From contig JADFNO010000011.1 of NCBI GenBank assembly GCA_022563315.1, forward strand, positions 1 through 41,025: DNA of 41,025 nt. Reading direction: 5' to 3'. The DNA is from Planctomycetota bacterium (GTDB taxonomy: Bacteria > Planctomycetota > Phycisphaerae > Phycisphaerales > SM1A02). The number at the start of each line of letters is the position of its first letter. The stretch's first letter is position 1. The position numbers and the translations under genes are program-made. The notes beneath the pieces were generated by a model, which worked only from the letters and a program-made list of their open reading frames with translations, searched no databases and was not told the origin of the DNA. Below are positions 29,913 through 38,186 of the stretch, in pieces.

Positions 29913-31799
29913 CTATTTACGTTTGGCGGTGCGGCGCGGTGAGCGGGACTTCTTCCTCGATCGTTTGGTGGTCTTGCGTCGTTGGGGCTTTGGCTTGTCG
30001 TCAAAGAGCGACTCGCCGATCTCATTGCCGTTGTTTGCCGGGTCGGCTTGCTGAGCCGGGACGATCACGACCTGCTCATCCTTGGCGAGACGAGCGGTCT
30101 CGTTGAGGATTCTGCCCTCGTCGTCGAGTTGTTGGTCGGCCTGAGCGGTTCGGCGCTCCGCTTGCCTCAGCAGCGCTTCATAGAGCTTCTTAGCGTCGGT
30201 TCCCGTGATCTTCTCGCAGGACTTCGCCACCTCCCTGATGTAGCGCTCGAAGATGCTTCGCCGTTCCGATTCGCGCTGCATGCGCTTGCGCCGGCGGAGA
30301 TACGTTCCCAACTTTCTGCCGCACTCTTGCAGCGCGAGCTTCATCTCCTTGCGGATTTCGTCGTAGTCGGCGATCGCTTCCTTTGATTCACTGGTGAACG
30401 GCACCCACACGCTGGCCATGTGGATCATCACGACCAACGGGCCCAAGGGAAGGCTTCCTTTGGGTTGGCTCAGTTCGTAGTTCTTCCAGCTCGCGTCCAG
30501 GACGGCTTTGAACGAGCAGCACTCGGACTGCTGATATAGCAGCGGCACCCGGTTGGCAAAGCGAATGACGCGCGCCGTTTCTTGCGCGGGAAGCTCGCCG
30601 CCGAAGGCCAGCCCGACCTCGATCTGGAAGGGGTTGCCGCGATAGACCGCTGGTGGTCTCGTGGAGGCGGTGTAAAACTCCGCCTTCACGCCCCTGAGCA
30701 GGCCCGCCAGCAGCGCCTTGGACCCGATGGGCACGAGACAGTCCGTCGGCGGCACCGTCAACTTGACCGCCTGGATCGCGTTGTACAGGGCTTCGGCTTC
30801 TCGATGGCCCACGTTCTTGACCCACGTCAAGTTGGTGATGCCGGCCGTGTGGCAAATCTCCTTGGCCTTGCTCGGTCCCACGCGACAAAAATCATTCTGT
30901 AGAAACGCGCCGACCTTGGCGGCCTCGGTGCGCTCGAGCATCTGGATCAGCGTGCCCAGCTCGATGCCCTTGGGATGCGGTTTGATTTCCTTCGGCTCGT
31001 CCGGCAGCTCGTCGACACTTCGTGGGAATGTGCGAGTTTCATTGCCGGGGGTGACATAAGTGATCTGCGCGTGCGGGTTGGCGATCGCCGTCTGCTCGAG
31101 GTATTCGTCGATGGATTGGCGACCCTTGAGGTACTTGCCTTCAAGTTCGATCTCAACTTGCGTGCCGGTCCCTTGCGGGAAGAGCTTGTCGTCCTCCTGA
31201 TGCACCTCGTCGCTGACGATCTCCGCGCGGTTCTTGGAGGTGTCCATTTTGATGCGCATCTCGTGCGCCGGTTTATTCTTGGACGGTTTGGAGATGATCA
31301 AGACGGGCTTTCCCGTCGTCATCAAGCCGTACATTCCCGCTGCGCTGATGCCGATGCCTTGTTGACCTCGGCTCATTTTCAGGCGATGGAACTTCGATCC
31401 GTACAGCAGCTTCCCGAAGATGTGCTCGATCTGTTGCTTGACAATCCCGGGCCCGTTGTCGCGCACGGTCACCTTGAATCTCGTCTCACCGAGCTGAAGC
31501 ACCTGCACGAAGATGTCGGGCAGAATCCCGCCTTCCTCGCAGGCGTCCATCGCGTTGTCCACCGCCTCCTTGATCGTCGTCAGCAGCGCTTTGCGCGGAT
31601 TGTCGAACCCGAGCAGGTGGCGGTTCTTGGCGAAGAACTCGCTGACGGAAATCTCGCGCTGTTGGCCGGCCAGGGTCTGGGCGGTGGCCTTGGACCTGCG
31701 CGTCTTCGTCTTGCGCGATTGCGGAGACGTCGTCGGCTTGCGAGCCTTGCTCATCGTCGTTCTGGGCTTTTTCGTTGGTGCAGCCAACAGCGTGGACAT
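29913..31799 (-). CDS. top6B: DNA topoisomerase VI subunit B (GHKL ATPase)
   Basis: 628 residues from ATG 31799, preceded by AAGGA at 9 bases; MSKARK at 31754 is an alternative. GHKL ATPase: N box EAVDNAMDACEEGGILP, G1 box DNGPGIVKQQIEHIFGKLLYGSKFHRLKMSRGQQGIGISAAG, then the H2TH region (GAFLQNDFCRVGPSKAKEICHTAGI) and the transducer domain with its switch lysine in VPLLYQQSE...YELSQPKGSLPLGPL. The C-terminus (about 600-628) is a Lys/Arg tail (RRKTTKRSRKKSRSPRRTAKRK) that may help DNA binding. Order B then A. Together with its subunit A neighbour the complete enzyme is encoded. Confidence 0.96.
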   Translation of the reverse strand: MSTLLAAPTKKPRTTMSKARKPTTSPQSRKTKTRRSKATAQTLAGQQREISVSEFFAKNRHLLGFDNPRKALLTTIKEAVDNAMDACEEGGILPDIFVQVLQLGETRFKVTVRDNGPGIVKQQIEHIFGKLLYGSKFHRLKMSRGQQGIGISAAGMYGLMTTGKPVLIISKPSKNKPAHEMRIKMDTSKNRAEIVSDEVHQEDDKLFPQGTGTQVEIELEGKYLKGRQSIDEYLEQTAIANPHAQITYVTPGNETRTFPRSVDELPDEPKEIKPHPKGIELGTLIQMLERTEAAKVGAFLQNDFCRVGPSKAKEICHTAGITNLTWVKNVGHREAEALYNAIQAVKLTVPPTDCLVPIGSKALLAGLLRGVKAEFYTASTRPPAVYRGNPFQIEVGLAFGGELPAQETARVIRFANRVPLLYQQSECCSFKAVLDASWKNYELSQPKGSLPLGPLVVMIHMASVWVPFTSESKEAIADYDEIRKEMKLALQECGRKLGTYLRRRKRMQRESERRSIFERYIREVAKSCEKITGTDAKKLYEALLRQAERRTAQADQQLDDEGRILNETARLAKDEQVVIVPAQQADPANNGNEIGESLFDDKPKPQRRKTTKRSRKKSRSPRRTAKRK

Positions 31800-32065
31800 C
31801 GGATGCCATCCTTGGCCGCGTGGATCATACGCTGGCCGTGGGCATGCCATGCGCCCACTCACGATACATGATCGGCCCAACCGCACCGAGGCTGAGCAGA
31901 TTTCGCCGACTGCGTAGGCTTTGCGATCTTGCGTGAGGCGCCGGCGGCCGGGCGCAACCAACATTCACTGAGCGCTTTCGTCTCGCCCGGTCGTGCCGAG
32001 TGTGATCGGTTCGATGTAGTCCAAGGACATCCAAGCGCAAGCCAAGAGCCGGGTCACGTCAAACC

Positions 32066-32101
32066 GACCAAGCCCATCGGCTCGCGCCGGTGGGCTTGGT
32101 C
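32066..32101. repeat. Long perfect hairpin
   Basis: GACCAAGCCCA (32066-32076) pairs with TGGGCTTGGTC (32091-32101), and the interior adds CGGC-TCGC-GCCG (32078-32089). No T tract follows, so it does not look like a simple terminator. No second copy in the window. Confidence 0.7.
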
Positions 32102-32378
32102 GCAGTCGGGGAGGGAGTCGGGCTCCGGCACTCCGGCAGGCCGCGGGCTGGTGCATGTCGGCGTCGGATACGACCGGCCCGGTGTGAACCTGGGTGAGGA
32201 GTACGCCCGTAGCTCACACCGAACCGCGCCGCGAAAATCAGATCGACCCGAGGTCGATCCCTCTGTCTCTCTCCCCACGAACAGGAGAAGCGCTCGCTAG
32301 AAACCAGATGTCGCCGCCGGGGCGCTCCATTGCAGGCCGAGCGACCGGCCGGCGATTTCCCGGGGCCTGGGCGCGGGT

Positions 32379-32408
32379 TTGCCTGACCGGCTGGACCGAG
32401 ACTATGCT
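32379..32408 (+). promoter_or_regulatory. Candidate promoter for ndk
   Basis: TTGCCT (32379-32384), 18-base spacer, TATGCT (32403-32408), 38 bases before the ndk start. The -10 matches that proposed for rpsP. Confidence 0.4.
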
Positions 32409-32445
32409 CCTGGCCCGCGCCTAGCGCATCGATCGGAACCCACCA

Positions 32446-32928
32446 ATGTCAGCTGAGATCCAGACCACGTTGATCATCCTGAAGCCGGATGCGGTGCAAC
32501 GCAGCCTCATGGGCCGGATCATGTCCCGTTTCGAGGACAAGGGCCTCCAGATCGTCGGGTGCAAGATGATGCGGATCAGCCCGGAGCTGGCCGAGCGGCA
32601 CTACGAGGTCCACCGGGGCAAACCCTTCCACGAACGGCTGGTGCAGTTCATGACCTCCTCGCCGGTGTTGGTGATGGCCGTCCGGGGCGTGGGCGCGGTC
32701 GAGATTTGCCGGAAACTGATCGGGGCGACCTTTGGTCCCCAGGCTGAGCCGGGGACGATCCGGGGTGATTTCGGCGTCTCCAAGAGCTTCAACCTCATCC
32801 ACGGCTCCGACAGCCCAGAGACGGCTCAGTTTGAGCTGGCCCTCTTTTTCGACGCCGGTGAGCTGGTCGAGATCGACCGGGCGATCGAGGGCTGGGTCTA
32901 CGACCTTTCCACAGGTAGCCCCGAATAG
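32446..32928 (+). CDS. ndk: Nucleoside diphosphate kinase
   Basis: 160 residues. Catalytic His119 in FNLIHGSDSPETA; nucleotide-binding TLIILKPDAVQRSLMGRIMSRFEDKGL and MAVRGVGAVEICRKLIGATFGPQAEPGTIRGDFG. It equalises NTP pools by transferring the gamma phosphate from ATP. Slightly longer than the usual 140-150 residues because of a short C-terminal addition. Appears monocistronic. Confidence 0.96.
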   Translation: MSAEIQTTLIILKPDAVQRSLMGRIMSRFEDKGLQIVGCKMMRISPELAERHYEVHRGKPFHERLVQFMTSSPVLVMAVRGVGAVEICRKLIGATFGPQAEPGTIRGDFGVSKSFNLIHGSDSPETAQFELALFFDAGELVEIDRAIEGWVYDLSTGSPE

Positions 32929-33122
32929 GGGCTAATTGCGGGAACCGGGCTGGCCGCTGAGGCGTCCTACCTCAAACGGCCAAAACTCGAAGGATTATTG
33001 GCTGTAGAAAGGGCGGTTTGGCCGATCTACCCCATCGACCAGGGGCAAAACCAGCCCCGCCGGCACAGGGTGCTGCGGTCTCCGGGGGCCCATGACCGGC
33101 CTTGTCCCGATAAAGCAGGCTC

Positions 33123-33151
33123 TTGAAATCCCAAGGGAAGTTTTTTAGAAT
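33123..33151 (+). promoter_or_regulatory. Promoter of the sigma factor gene
   Basis: TTGAAA (33123-33128), 17-base spacer, TAGAAT (33146-33151). It implies a 5' leader of about 170 bases before ATG 33329. Confidence 0.6.
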
Positions 33152-33218
33152 ACTTCTAAGACAATGAACCGTTTTATGGGCATCAGAGTATAGGACTACC
33201 CAGGGGTCGGGATTCGGG

Positions 33219-33247
33219 ACAAGATTGTGACGTTCTTCACAATCTTG
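33219..33247. promoter_or_regulatory. 11-bp palindrome in the sigma factor leader
   Basis: ACAAGATTGTG (33219-33229), 8-base spacer, CACAATCTTGT (33237+1 to 33247). Perfect arms. It may be a protein operator or an RNA hairpin in the leader; there is no T tract after it. Confidence 0.6.
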
Positions 33248-33328
33248 TGGCGATGAAATGATCTTGGGTTTCCGAGGAATACCTTCAACGAGGGCGAAGT
33301 CTTCCGGGACCAGTACAGGACGCAGGCA

Positions 33329-34381
33329 ATGCTTCAGGCCATGTTTGGCAAAAACTCACCGCTCAGTCGGCTGCGACAACGGCAGCGGGTGTCGGTGCGG
33401 GATGAGTCCAAGGCCGATCCTCGGTTCGGGGGCCTGACCCTCGACGAGGAGCGCCTCCTGCGGCAGATCCTGTCCGAGCCCATGGACTACATCGACTCCG
33501 ATGAGTTCCGCCATCCCAAGGCCGAGAAGCGAATCTACCATGATGCCGAGGAGATCGCCCGACCGGACGTGTCGTGGTATCGCCCGCTCATGGACGACCC
33601 TCAGCCCGATCGGCAGGCGAAGAACACCGGCACGGTCCTGCTCACTGCGGCTCAGGAGCGGGTGTTGTTTCTCAAGTACAACTACGCCCGTCACCGCGTG
33701 AGCCAGCTTCAGTTGGAGATCGGTCCCGCCGAACCGTCGGAGGAAATGGCCCGCGAACTGCTTCATTGGTACTCCAACGCGTCCCGGTACCGCGAGCAGA
33801 TCGCCGAGACCAACCTCGCGCTCGTGCTGGCGATGGCCAAGCGGACCCGCATGAGCGAGGTGGACTTCGCCGACCTGGTCAGTGAAGGCAACATGGCCTT
33901 GCTGCGCTCGGTCGACAAGTTCGACTGTGGACGAGGCTTCAAGTTCTCGACCTACGCCTGCCGCGCGATCCTCAAAGCGTTCTCTCGACAGGGCATGAAG
34001 CTGAGCAAGTACCGTCAGCGCTTCCCGACCGATTTCGACCCGGCTCTGGAGAAGTCCAATCATCTGGAGACGCTGCGCCGGACGCATGAGCTGGAGGCCG
34101 CCGCCGAGGTCAAGTACATCGTTCTGTCCAACGACGCTGAACTCACCAACGTCGAACAGACGGTGATTCACCACCGCTTCGGTCTGGGTGAAGATGCCGG
34201 AGGTGATCCCATGACGCTGGAGCAGGTCGGGCAGATCATCGGCGTAACCAAGGAACGCGTGCGCCAGATCCAGAACAAGGCGCTGGAGAAGATCCGCCTG
34301 ACGCTCGAGCTTTACGCGAATCGCCAGGACGAAGAGGAAGCTCAGGAGGAAGAGGGAAAGGCGAGCTCCCCGGCCGCATGA
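33329..34381 (+). CDS. Sigma-70 family RNA polymerase sigma factor (group 2/3, planctomycete type)
   Basis: 350 residues. Region 2: YREQIAETNLALVLAMAKRTRMSEVDFADLVSEGNMALLRSVDKFDCGRGFKFSTYACRAILKAFSRQG (about 150-225), with the region 2.4-type end ending CRAILKAF instead of the usual W-I-R-Q. Region 4: TLEQVGQIIGVTKERVRQIQNKALEKIR (about 300-330). Region 3 is short and unusual. The N-terminal 110 residues are not like region 1.1 of RpoD. Probably a stress- or growth-related alternative sigma factor. It has a long structured leader and a strong terminator of its own. Confidence 0.9.
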   Translation: MLQAMFGKNSPLSRLRQRQRVSVRDESKADPRFGGLTLDEERLLRQILSEPMDYIDSDEFRHPKAEKRIYHDAEEIARPDVSWYRPLMDDPQPDRQAKNTGTVLLTAAQERVLFLKYNYARHRVSQLQLEIGPAEPSEEMARELLHWYSNASRYREQIAETNLALVLAMAKRTRMSEVDFADLVSEGNMALLRSVDKFDCGRGFKFSTYACRAILKAFSRQGMKLSKYRQRFPTDFDPALEKSNHLETLRRTHELEAAAEVKYIVLSNDAELTNVEQTVIHHRFGLGEDAGGDPMTLEQVGQIIGVTKERVRQIQNKALEKIRLTLELYANRQDEEEAQEEEGKASSPAA

Positions 34382-34409
34382 GGGCTCAACCGCTCGATGA
34401 AACCCCATC

Positions 34410-34444
34410 CCCGACCCAACTTTCTGGGTCGGGTTTTTCTTTTT
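34410..34444 (+). terminator. Rho-independent terminator of the sigma factor gene
   Basis: CCCGACCCA (34410-34418), 6-base loop, TGGGTCGGG (34425-34433), then TTTTTCTTTTT. One of the clearest terminators in the window. Confidence 0.9.
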
Positions 34445-34568
34445 CACTGCGCTGCCCACAAGACCGATCCCCTTCAGCGGGACCATCGTCCCGTGCCGTG
34501 GCTCAGTGACGGGTTGTGGCATAGAGTCACCGTACGGCTGCGCAGACACCGACCTTGGTGAGAAACCT

Positions 34569-36623
34569 ATGGCATCGCCCGATAGGCCCAGGCGATCTCG
34601 TTGCACCGGGTCCGACGTGAAGACACGCGGGAACGTCCCCCTGCACGTCCTGGCGGACGAACATAATCCACACGGAACCATACGCCGATCCAAGTCCGGC
34701 AAGCGCCGCGCGATCGTGCTCGCGGTCGTTCAGCTGTTGATCATCGCCCACGTGCTTCAGTGGTACATCACCGGCCGGACCACCACGCCGATCGAGCCTT
34801 CCGAAGCGATGGAGTTCGGAAAGCAAGGCGTGATCAACGCGGGGCTCATCTTCTTCGCGATCGCGCTGCTGTCCACGCTCGTGCTCGGCCGGTGGTTCTG
34901 CGGTTGGGGCTGCCACCTCGTGATGCTCCAGGACCTTTGCGGATGGATGATGAAGAAGCTCGGCGTGCGCCCCAAGCCGTTCCGTTCGCGGCTGCTCATC
35001 TACGTGCCGTTGATCCTTGGGCTGTATATGTTCGTCTGGCCGGCGTTTTTTCGCTGGGGCGTGCTCCCCAATTGGCAGAAGCTGGCGAGTGTGTTTTCAG
35101 CGATCCCGGGGCCGAGACCGCTTCCGGATTGGCCTGGTTTTTCCGTTCATCTCGCCACGGCCGAGTTCTGGCAGACTTTCCCCGGCCTGTTCGTGGCCGT
35201 TCCCTTCCTGTTGATTTGCAGCTTCGGGGCGGTCTACTTCCTGGGCGCTAAGGGATTCTGCACCTATGGCTGCCCCTACGGCGGGTTCTTCGCCCCGCTC
35301 GACGAGTTCGCCCCGGCCCGGATTCGCGTCACGGACGCCTGCGAACAATGCGGCCACTGTACCGCCGTCTGCACCTCCAACGTCCGTGTCCACGAAGAAG
35401 TGGCCACCTACGGCATGGTCGTCGATCCGGGATGTATGAAATGCCTCGACTGCGTCAGCGTCTGTCCCAACGATGCGCTGTACTTCGGCTTCGGTCGACC
35501 CGCCGTCGCCAAGCGCCAATCCAAGCCCAAACGGCCGAGGAAAACGCACGACCTGACTTTGCGCCAGGAATTGACCCTGGCGGTGGTGTTTCTGTTCACC
35601 TTCCTTGCCGTGCGCGGTGTCTACGGGCTGATCCCCATGCTGCTGGCGGGGGGAATCGCAGCCATTGTGACATTCCTCATCTGGAAACTCTGGCAGATGA
35701 TTCGTGAGCCGAGCGTGCGCTTCCATCAGTTCCAGTTCAAGTACAAGGGCGCGGTCCGGCCCGCCGGGTGGCTGTATGCAGCTGCGGTTGCGCTGCTCAT
35801 GCTCGTCATCATCCACAGCGGTGCGGTTATGGCGTCGTTCCGCGTCGCTGAGTATCACGACCGCCGCGTCACGATCCCGCAGGAGGTCATCTTCTCCAGC
35901 CATCCCGTGCGCATGACCGCGCCGATGATGGAGCATGCGGACAAGGCGCTGAAGCTGTACCACGCGTGCTCGAGCTTCGCCGAAGGCGGGATCGGTCTAT
36001 CGACGGCCTGGCAAGGCGAGATTGACATGCGCCGCGCACGATTACTGGCCGCGAAGCTCGATTTCGATGCCGCCGAAGACCTGCTGCGTCATGCGCTCGA
36101 TCGCGACGGCCGCAACGAGGCGTTCTGCCAAAGCCTAGCCTGGGTGTTGCGGGCGCAACTTCGCGTTGACGACGCGCTCGCCTATTACGCCCAGATCCTC
36201 ACCGAGGAGATGACCTACAACAACATGCTCGACGACTTCGTGGTTCTGTGTCGCCAAGAGGGATTGTTCGCCCAGGCCGTCGACGTCTGTCGAAAGCGCC
36301 TGAACAAAGACCCCGAGCACCTGCGCACGATGCGCTGGTTGTCGCTCCTGCTTATCGATTCGGATCGTGTCCAAGACGGTGTCGACCTAATTCGACAGAC
36401 GCTTCTGATCGATCCGGATAACGCGTCCGCATACTCAGCCTTGGCGTCAGCGCTCATCAAGCTGGGTCAACACGACGAGGCGCACCAGTCGATGCTCGAG
36501 GCAATTGAATTGGACCCCGAGAATTTTCGATTGCACCGGCAAATAGCTGAGCTGCTGGAGACACTGGGTCGAGGCGAAGAAGCGGCCGCGCATCACGACC
36601 GAGCCCAGGAACTCCAGAAGTAG
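34569..36623 (+). CDS. Membrane polyferredoxin (NapH/CcoG-like) fused to a TPR domain
   Basis: 684 residues from ATG 34569, preceded by GGTGAG; the frame is open from 34506. Membrane segments near the N-terminus and around 100-240, with the intramembrane Cys motifs WFCGWGCHLVML and GFCTYGCPYGG, then two 4Fe-4S motifs CEQCGHCTAVC and CMKCLDCVSVCPNDAL, further membrane segments, and a C-terminal TPR array (about 480-680; e.g. DFDAAEDLLRHALDRDGRNEAF, ASAYSALASALIKLGQHDEAHQSMLEAIELDPEN). The N-terminal half matches the NapH/NosR/CcoG group, which moves electrons across the membrane. The TPR part suggests docking of a partner protein. No Nap, Nos or Cco gene is nearby, so its electron donor and acceptor are unknown. 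Confidence 0.85.
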   Translation: MASPDRPRRSRCTGSDVKTRGNVPLHVLADEHNPHGTIRRSKSGKRRAIVLAVVQLLIIAHVLQWYITGRTTTPIEPSEAMEFGKQGVINAGLIFFAIALLSTLVLGRWFCGWGCHLVMLQDLCGWMMKKLGVRPKPFRSRLLIYVPLILGLYMFVWPAFFRWGVLPNWQKLASVFSAIPGPRPLPDWPGFSVHLATAEFWQTFPGLFVAVPFLLICSFGAVYFLGAKGFCTYGCPYGGFFAPLDEFAPARIRVTDACEQCGHCTAVCTSNVRVHEEVATYGMVVDPGCMKCLDCVSVCPNDALYFGFGRPAVAKRQSKPKRPRKTHDLTLRQELTLAVVFLFTFLAVRGVYGLIPMLLAGGIAAIVTFLIWKLWQMIREPSVRFHQFQFKYKGAVRPAGWLYAAAVALLMLVIIHSGAVMASFRVAEYHDRRVTIPQEVIFSSHPVRMTAPMMEHADKALKLYHACSSFAEGGIGLSTAWQGEIDMRRARLLAAKLDFDAAEDLLRHALDRDGRNEAFCQSLAWVLRAQLRVDDALAYYAQILTEEMTYNNMLDDFVVLCRQEGLFAQAVDVCRKRLNKDPEHLRTMRWLSLLLIDSDRVQDGVDLIRQTLLIDPDNASAYSALASALIKLGQHDEAHQSMLEAIELDPENFRLHRQIAELLETLGRGEEAAAHHDRAQELQK

Positions 36624-36669
36624 GCCACAGATGAACACGGATAGGGTAGAAGTGTGGTATCCGGTGAAG

Positions 36670-36711
36670 CCGGACCTGACGAGCGAGCGCTAGCGAACGA
36701 GGAAGGTCCGG
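36670..36711. repeat. CCGGACCT hairpin, probable dispersed palindrome
   Basis: CCGGACCT (36670-36677) pairs with AGGTCCGG (36704-36711), with GAGCGAGCGCTAGCGAACGAGG inside. It lies between two convergent genes. No second copy in the window; the style is REP-like. Confidence 0.5.
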
Positions 36712-36783
36712 GTACGGGCAAGTGAGGTCGACAATCCCCCCTTGGCGGGAAGGTGCGGGTCGGACTGGCAGGAGATCGGTCGA

Positions 36784-37956
36784 TTAGTTCTCGTCGCGGA
36801 GCGTTGCGGAAAACCCGGATTGCTCAATCGTCGCGATCAACATTTCGGGACGGGTGCTGTTCGGGGGGTCGATGGTCACGCGCGCTTCACCCGCGTCGAA
36901 ATCGACCAAGACGCGCTTCACGCCGGGAAGAAACAACATTGACATCGCAAGCTTGGAGGGGCAATCGGGGCAGCGCATGCCCTCGACATCCAGCACGATC
37001 ACCTCACCGCTGATGGGGCCGAGCCGAGGATCGAAATCAAGCGGTATCGGGGAGTCGATTGGATCGTTGGTCCCGGCGATGCCAACGCCTAGTACGGAGG
37101 GGTCATCGCCGATCTGTTGACGGACAGCCACTATTTGCCGAAAGCCGCCAAGGGAGCATTGACCGATGAAGCCCATCTTGGCGCAATCGTCGCACTGTGC
37201 GAGCGTCGCCTGGCTGGGGTCTCTCAAGGCGACTTCTCTCAGTGCAGCGTTGACCGATGCGTTCGTCGAACGCACGGCAGCCGCTATTTTCTGCTCGCTC
37301 GGCGGTGATTCGATCGCCGGATCAAAGCCCAGACTGGACATGGCGTCATAGAGACCCACGACCAGTTCATGTCCAAGTCGCCGTCGGGTTGGATCAACAT
37401 CGGGCGCACCGAGCTGGTGCATCCAGTCCGCCGGTTTGGGGGGATAATCAACCCATAGTTGCTGCGGCGAGGCGGCATAGAGCAAGTACATATCCCAGGC
37501 TGGTGGTTCATCCAAGAGACCCTTGGCGAACGCATCGCCTACAAGGCGGTTCGGATCGTGGAATTGACGTACGCGCGGATCGTTGAAGATGCCGGCCATT
37601 CGTTGCGCCGCTGCGTAGTCATCCGTGGCCAGAATATCGATCCACACGATGAAGATGCTGACGTCCGCGCGGGGGTACGCATTCACCACCGACTCATTGA
37701 CGGCAATTGCACCCCTAACGCAAGCGCCGCAAGTGGCTGAAACGATCGCCACCACCCGCGGCTTGTCTCGATCCGCGTTGAATCGCTCGATCAGGGGTTC
37801 AAGCGAGTTGTCAAGTGATATCATCCCTCCCTCATCGAGGAACACAGGCTCATCCGAAAGCCTCGCCACCCGGGTTGACGACTCACAGCCGAGGGTTGCG
37901 ATGACCCAGATGGCAATGAGACCGAGGAGTACACTGGGAAAACGATGAATCACCAT
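36784..37956 (-). CDS. Lipoprotein with thioredoxin-like domain and C-terminal heavy-metal-associated (HMA) domain
   Basis: 390 residues. Lipoprotein signal ending ATLGC (Cys24). Residues 50-170 are thioredoxin-like: RVVAIVSATCGACVRGA with Cys76 and Cys79 (CxxC), and a later WDMYLLYA and VWIDILATDD strand pattern. A Cys pair CDDC (255-258) follows. Residues 318-388 form an HMA-type ferredoxin-like fold with GMRCPDC (Cys329, Cys332), ...LPGVKRVLVDFDAGEARVTIDP and IEQSGFSATL, as in copper chaperones. I infer delivery or redox handling of a thiophilic metal (copper or mercury are typical of the domain) in the envelope. This domain combination is unusual. Convergent with the polyferredoxin-TPR gene. 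Confidence 0.8.
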   Translation of the reverse strand: MVIHRFPSVLLGLIAIWVIATLGCESSTRVARLSDEPVFLDEGGMISLDNSLEPLIERFNADRDKPRVVAIVSATCGACVRGAIAVNESVVNAYPRADVSIFIVWIDILATDDYAAAQRMAGIFNDPRVRQFHDPNRLVGDAFAKGLLDEPPAWDMYLLYAASPQQLWVDYPPKPADWMHQLGAPDVDPTRRRLGHELVVGLYDAMSSLGFDPAIESPPSEQKIAAAVRSTNASVNAALREVALRDPSQATLAQCDDCAKMGFIGQCSLGGFRQIVAVRQQIGDDPSVLGVGIAGTNDPIDSPIPLDFDPRLGPISGEVIVLDVEGMRCPDCPSKLAMSMLFLPGVKRVLVDFDAGEARVTIDPPNSTRPEMLIATIEQSGFSATLRDEN

Positions 37957-38054
37957 GGCCGGTCTCCTGGCAAGGGTTCTCTGTGTCCGTAGTTATTGTA
38001 TAGCACGCCAAGCCGCAAGATGCAGGTGAAGCGGGAGGAAAAAGGCTCGTGAGT

Positions 38055-38186
38055 TGCCCTGTAGAAAACCTTAGAATACAGGCTCCTCAGCGGTATGGTC
38101 GATTTCAACTAGTGCTTGTTTTGCAGAGTCGGTCCAAGACGCGACGTGACGAATCGGGCTCGCAAACAGGGGTTTTCTACAGAGCA
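38055..38186. mobile_element. 132-bp MITE with 16-bp terminal inverted repeats and 9-bp target duplication
   Basis: Left end TGCCCTGTAGAAAACC (38055-38070); right end, read inward, TGCTCTGTAGAAAACC (38186-38171); one mismatch in 16. The flanks are identical 9-mers CTCGTGAGT at 38046-38054 and 38187-38195. The inside is too short for a transposase, so movement would need one in trans. A 9-bp duplication fits families such as IS4 or IS1; the ends do not let me choose. Confidence 0.85.

Larger units (their letters stand above)
31800..32445. other. Intergenic region between top6B and ndk
   Basis: About 645 bases without a supportable gene; several short frames are in the style of shadows. It must hold the divergent promoters of top6B and ndk. 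A strong hairpin lies at 32066-32101 and a promoter candidate at 32379-32408. Confidence 0.5.
32929..33328. other. Structured 400-base leader/intergenic region before the sigma factor gene
   Basis: No gene. It holds an inverted repeat CGGCCAAA (32977-32984) / TTTGGCCG (33017-33024), a promoter at 33123-33151 and a perfect 11-bp palindrome at 33219-33247. It could also contain a small RNA, but I cannot match it to 6S, tmRNA or RNase P by eye. Confidence 0.5.

Noticed and set aside
30975-31871. 298-codon plus-strand frame
   Set aside because: Antisense to top6B, which is strongly conserved.
33356-34702. 448-codon minus-strand frame
   Set aside because: Antisense to the sigma factor and across its terminator; no protein features.
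36624-36645. CCACAGATGAACACGGAT just after the polyferredoxin-TPR gene
   Set aside because: It resembles a 12-base tandem repeat motif I have seen in other genomes, but only about one and a half units are present.
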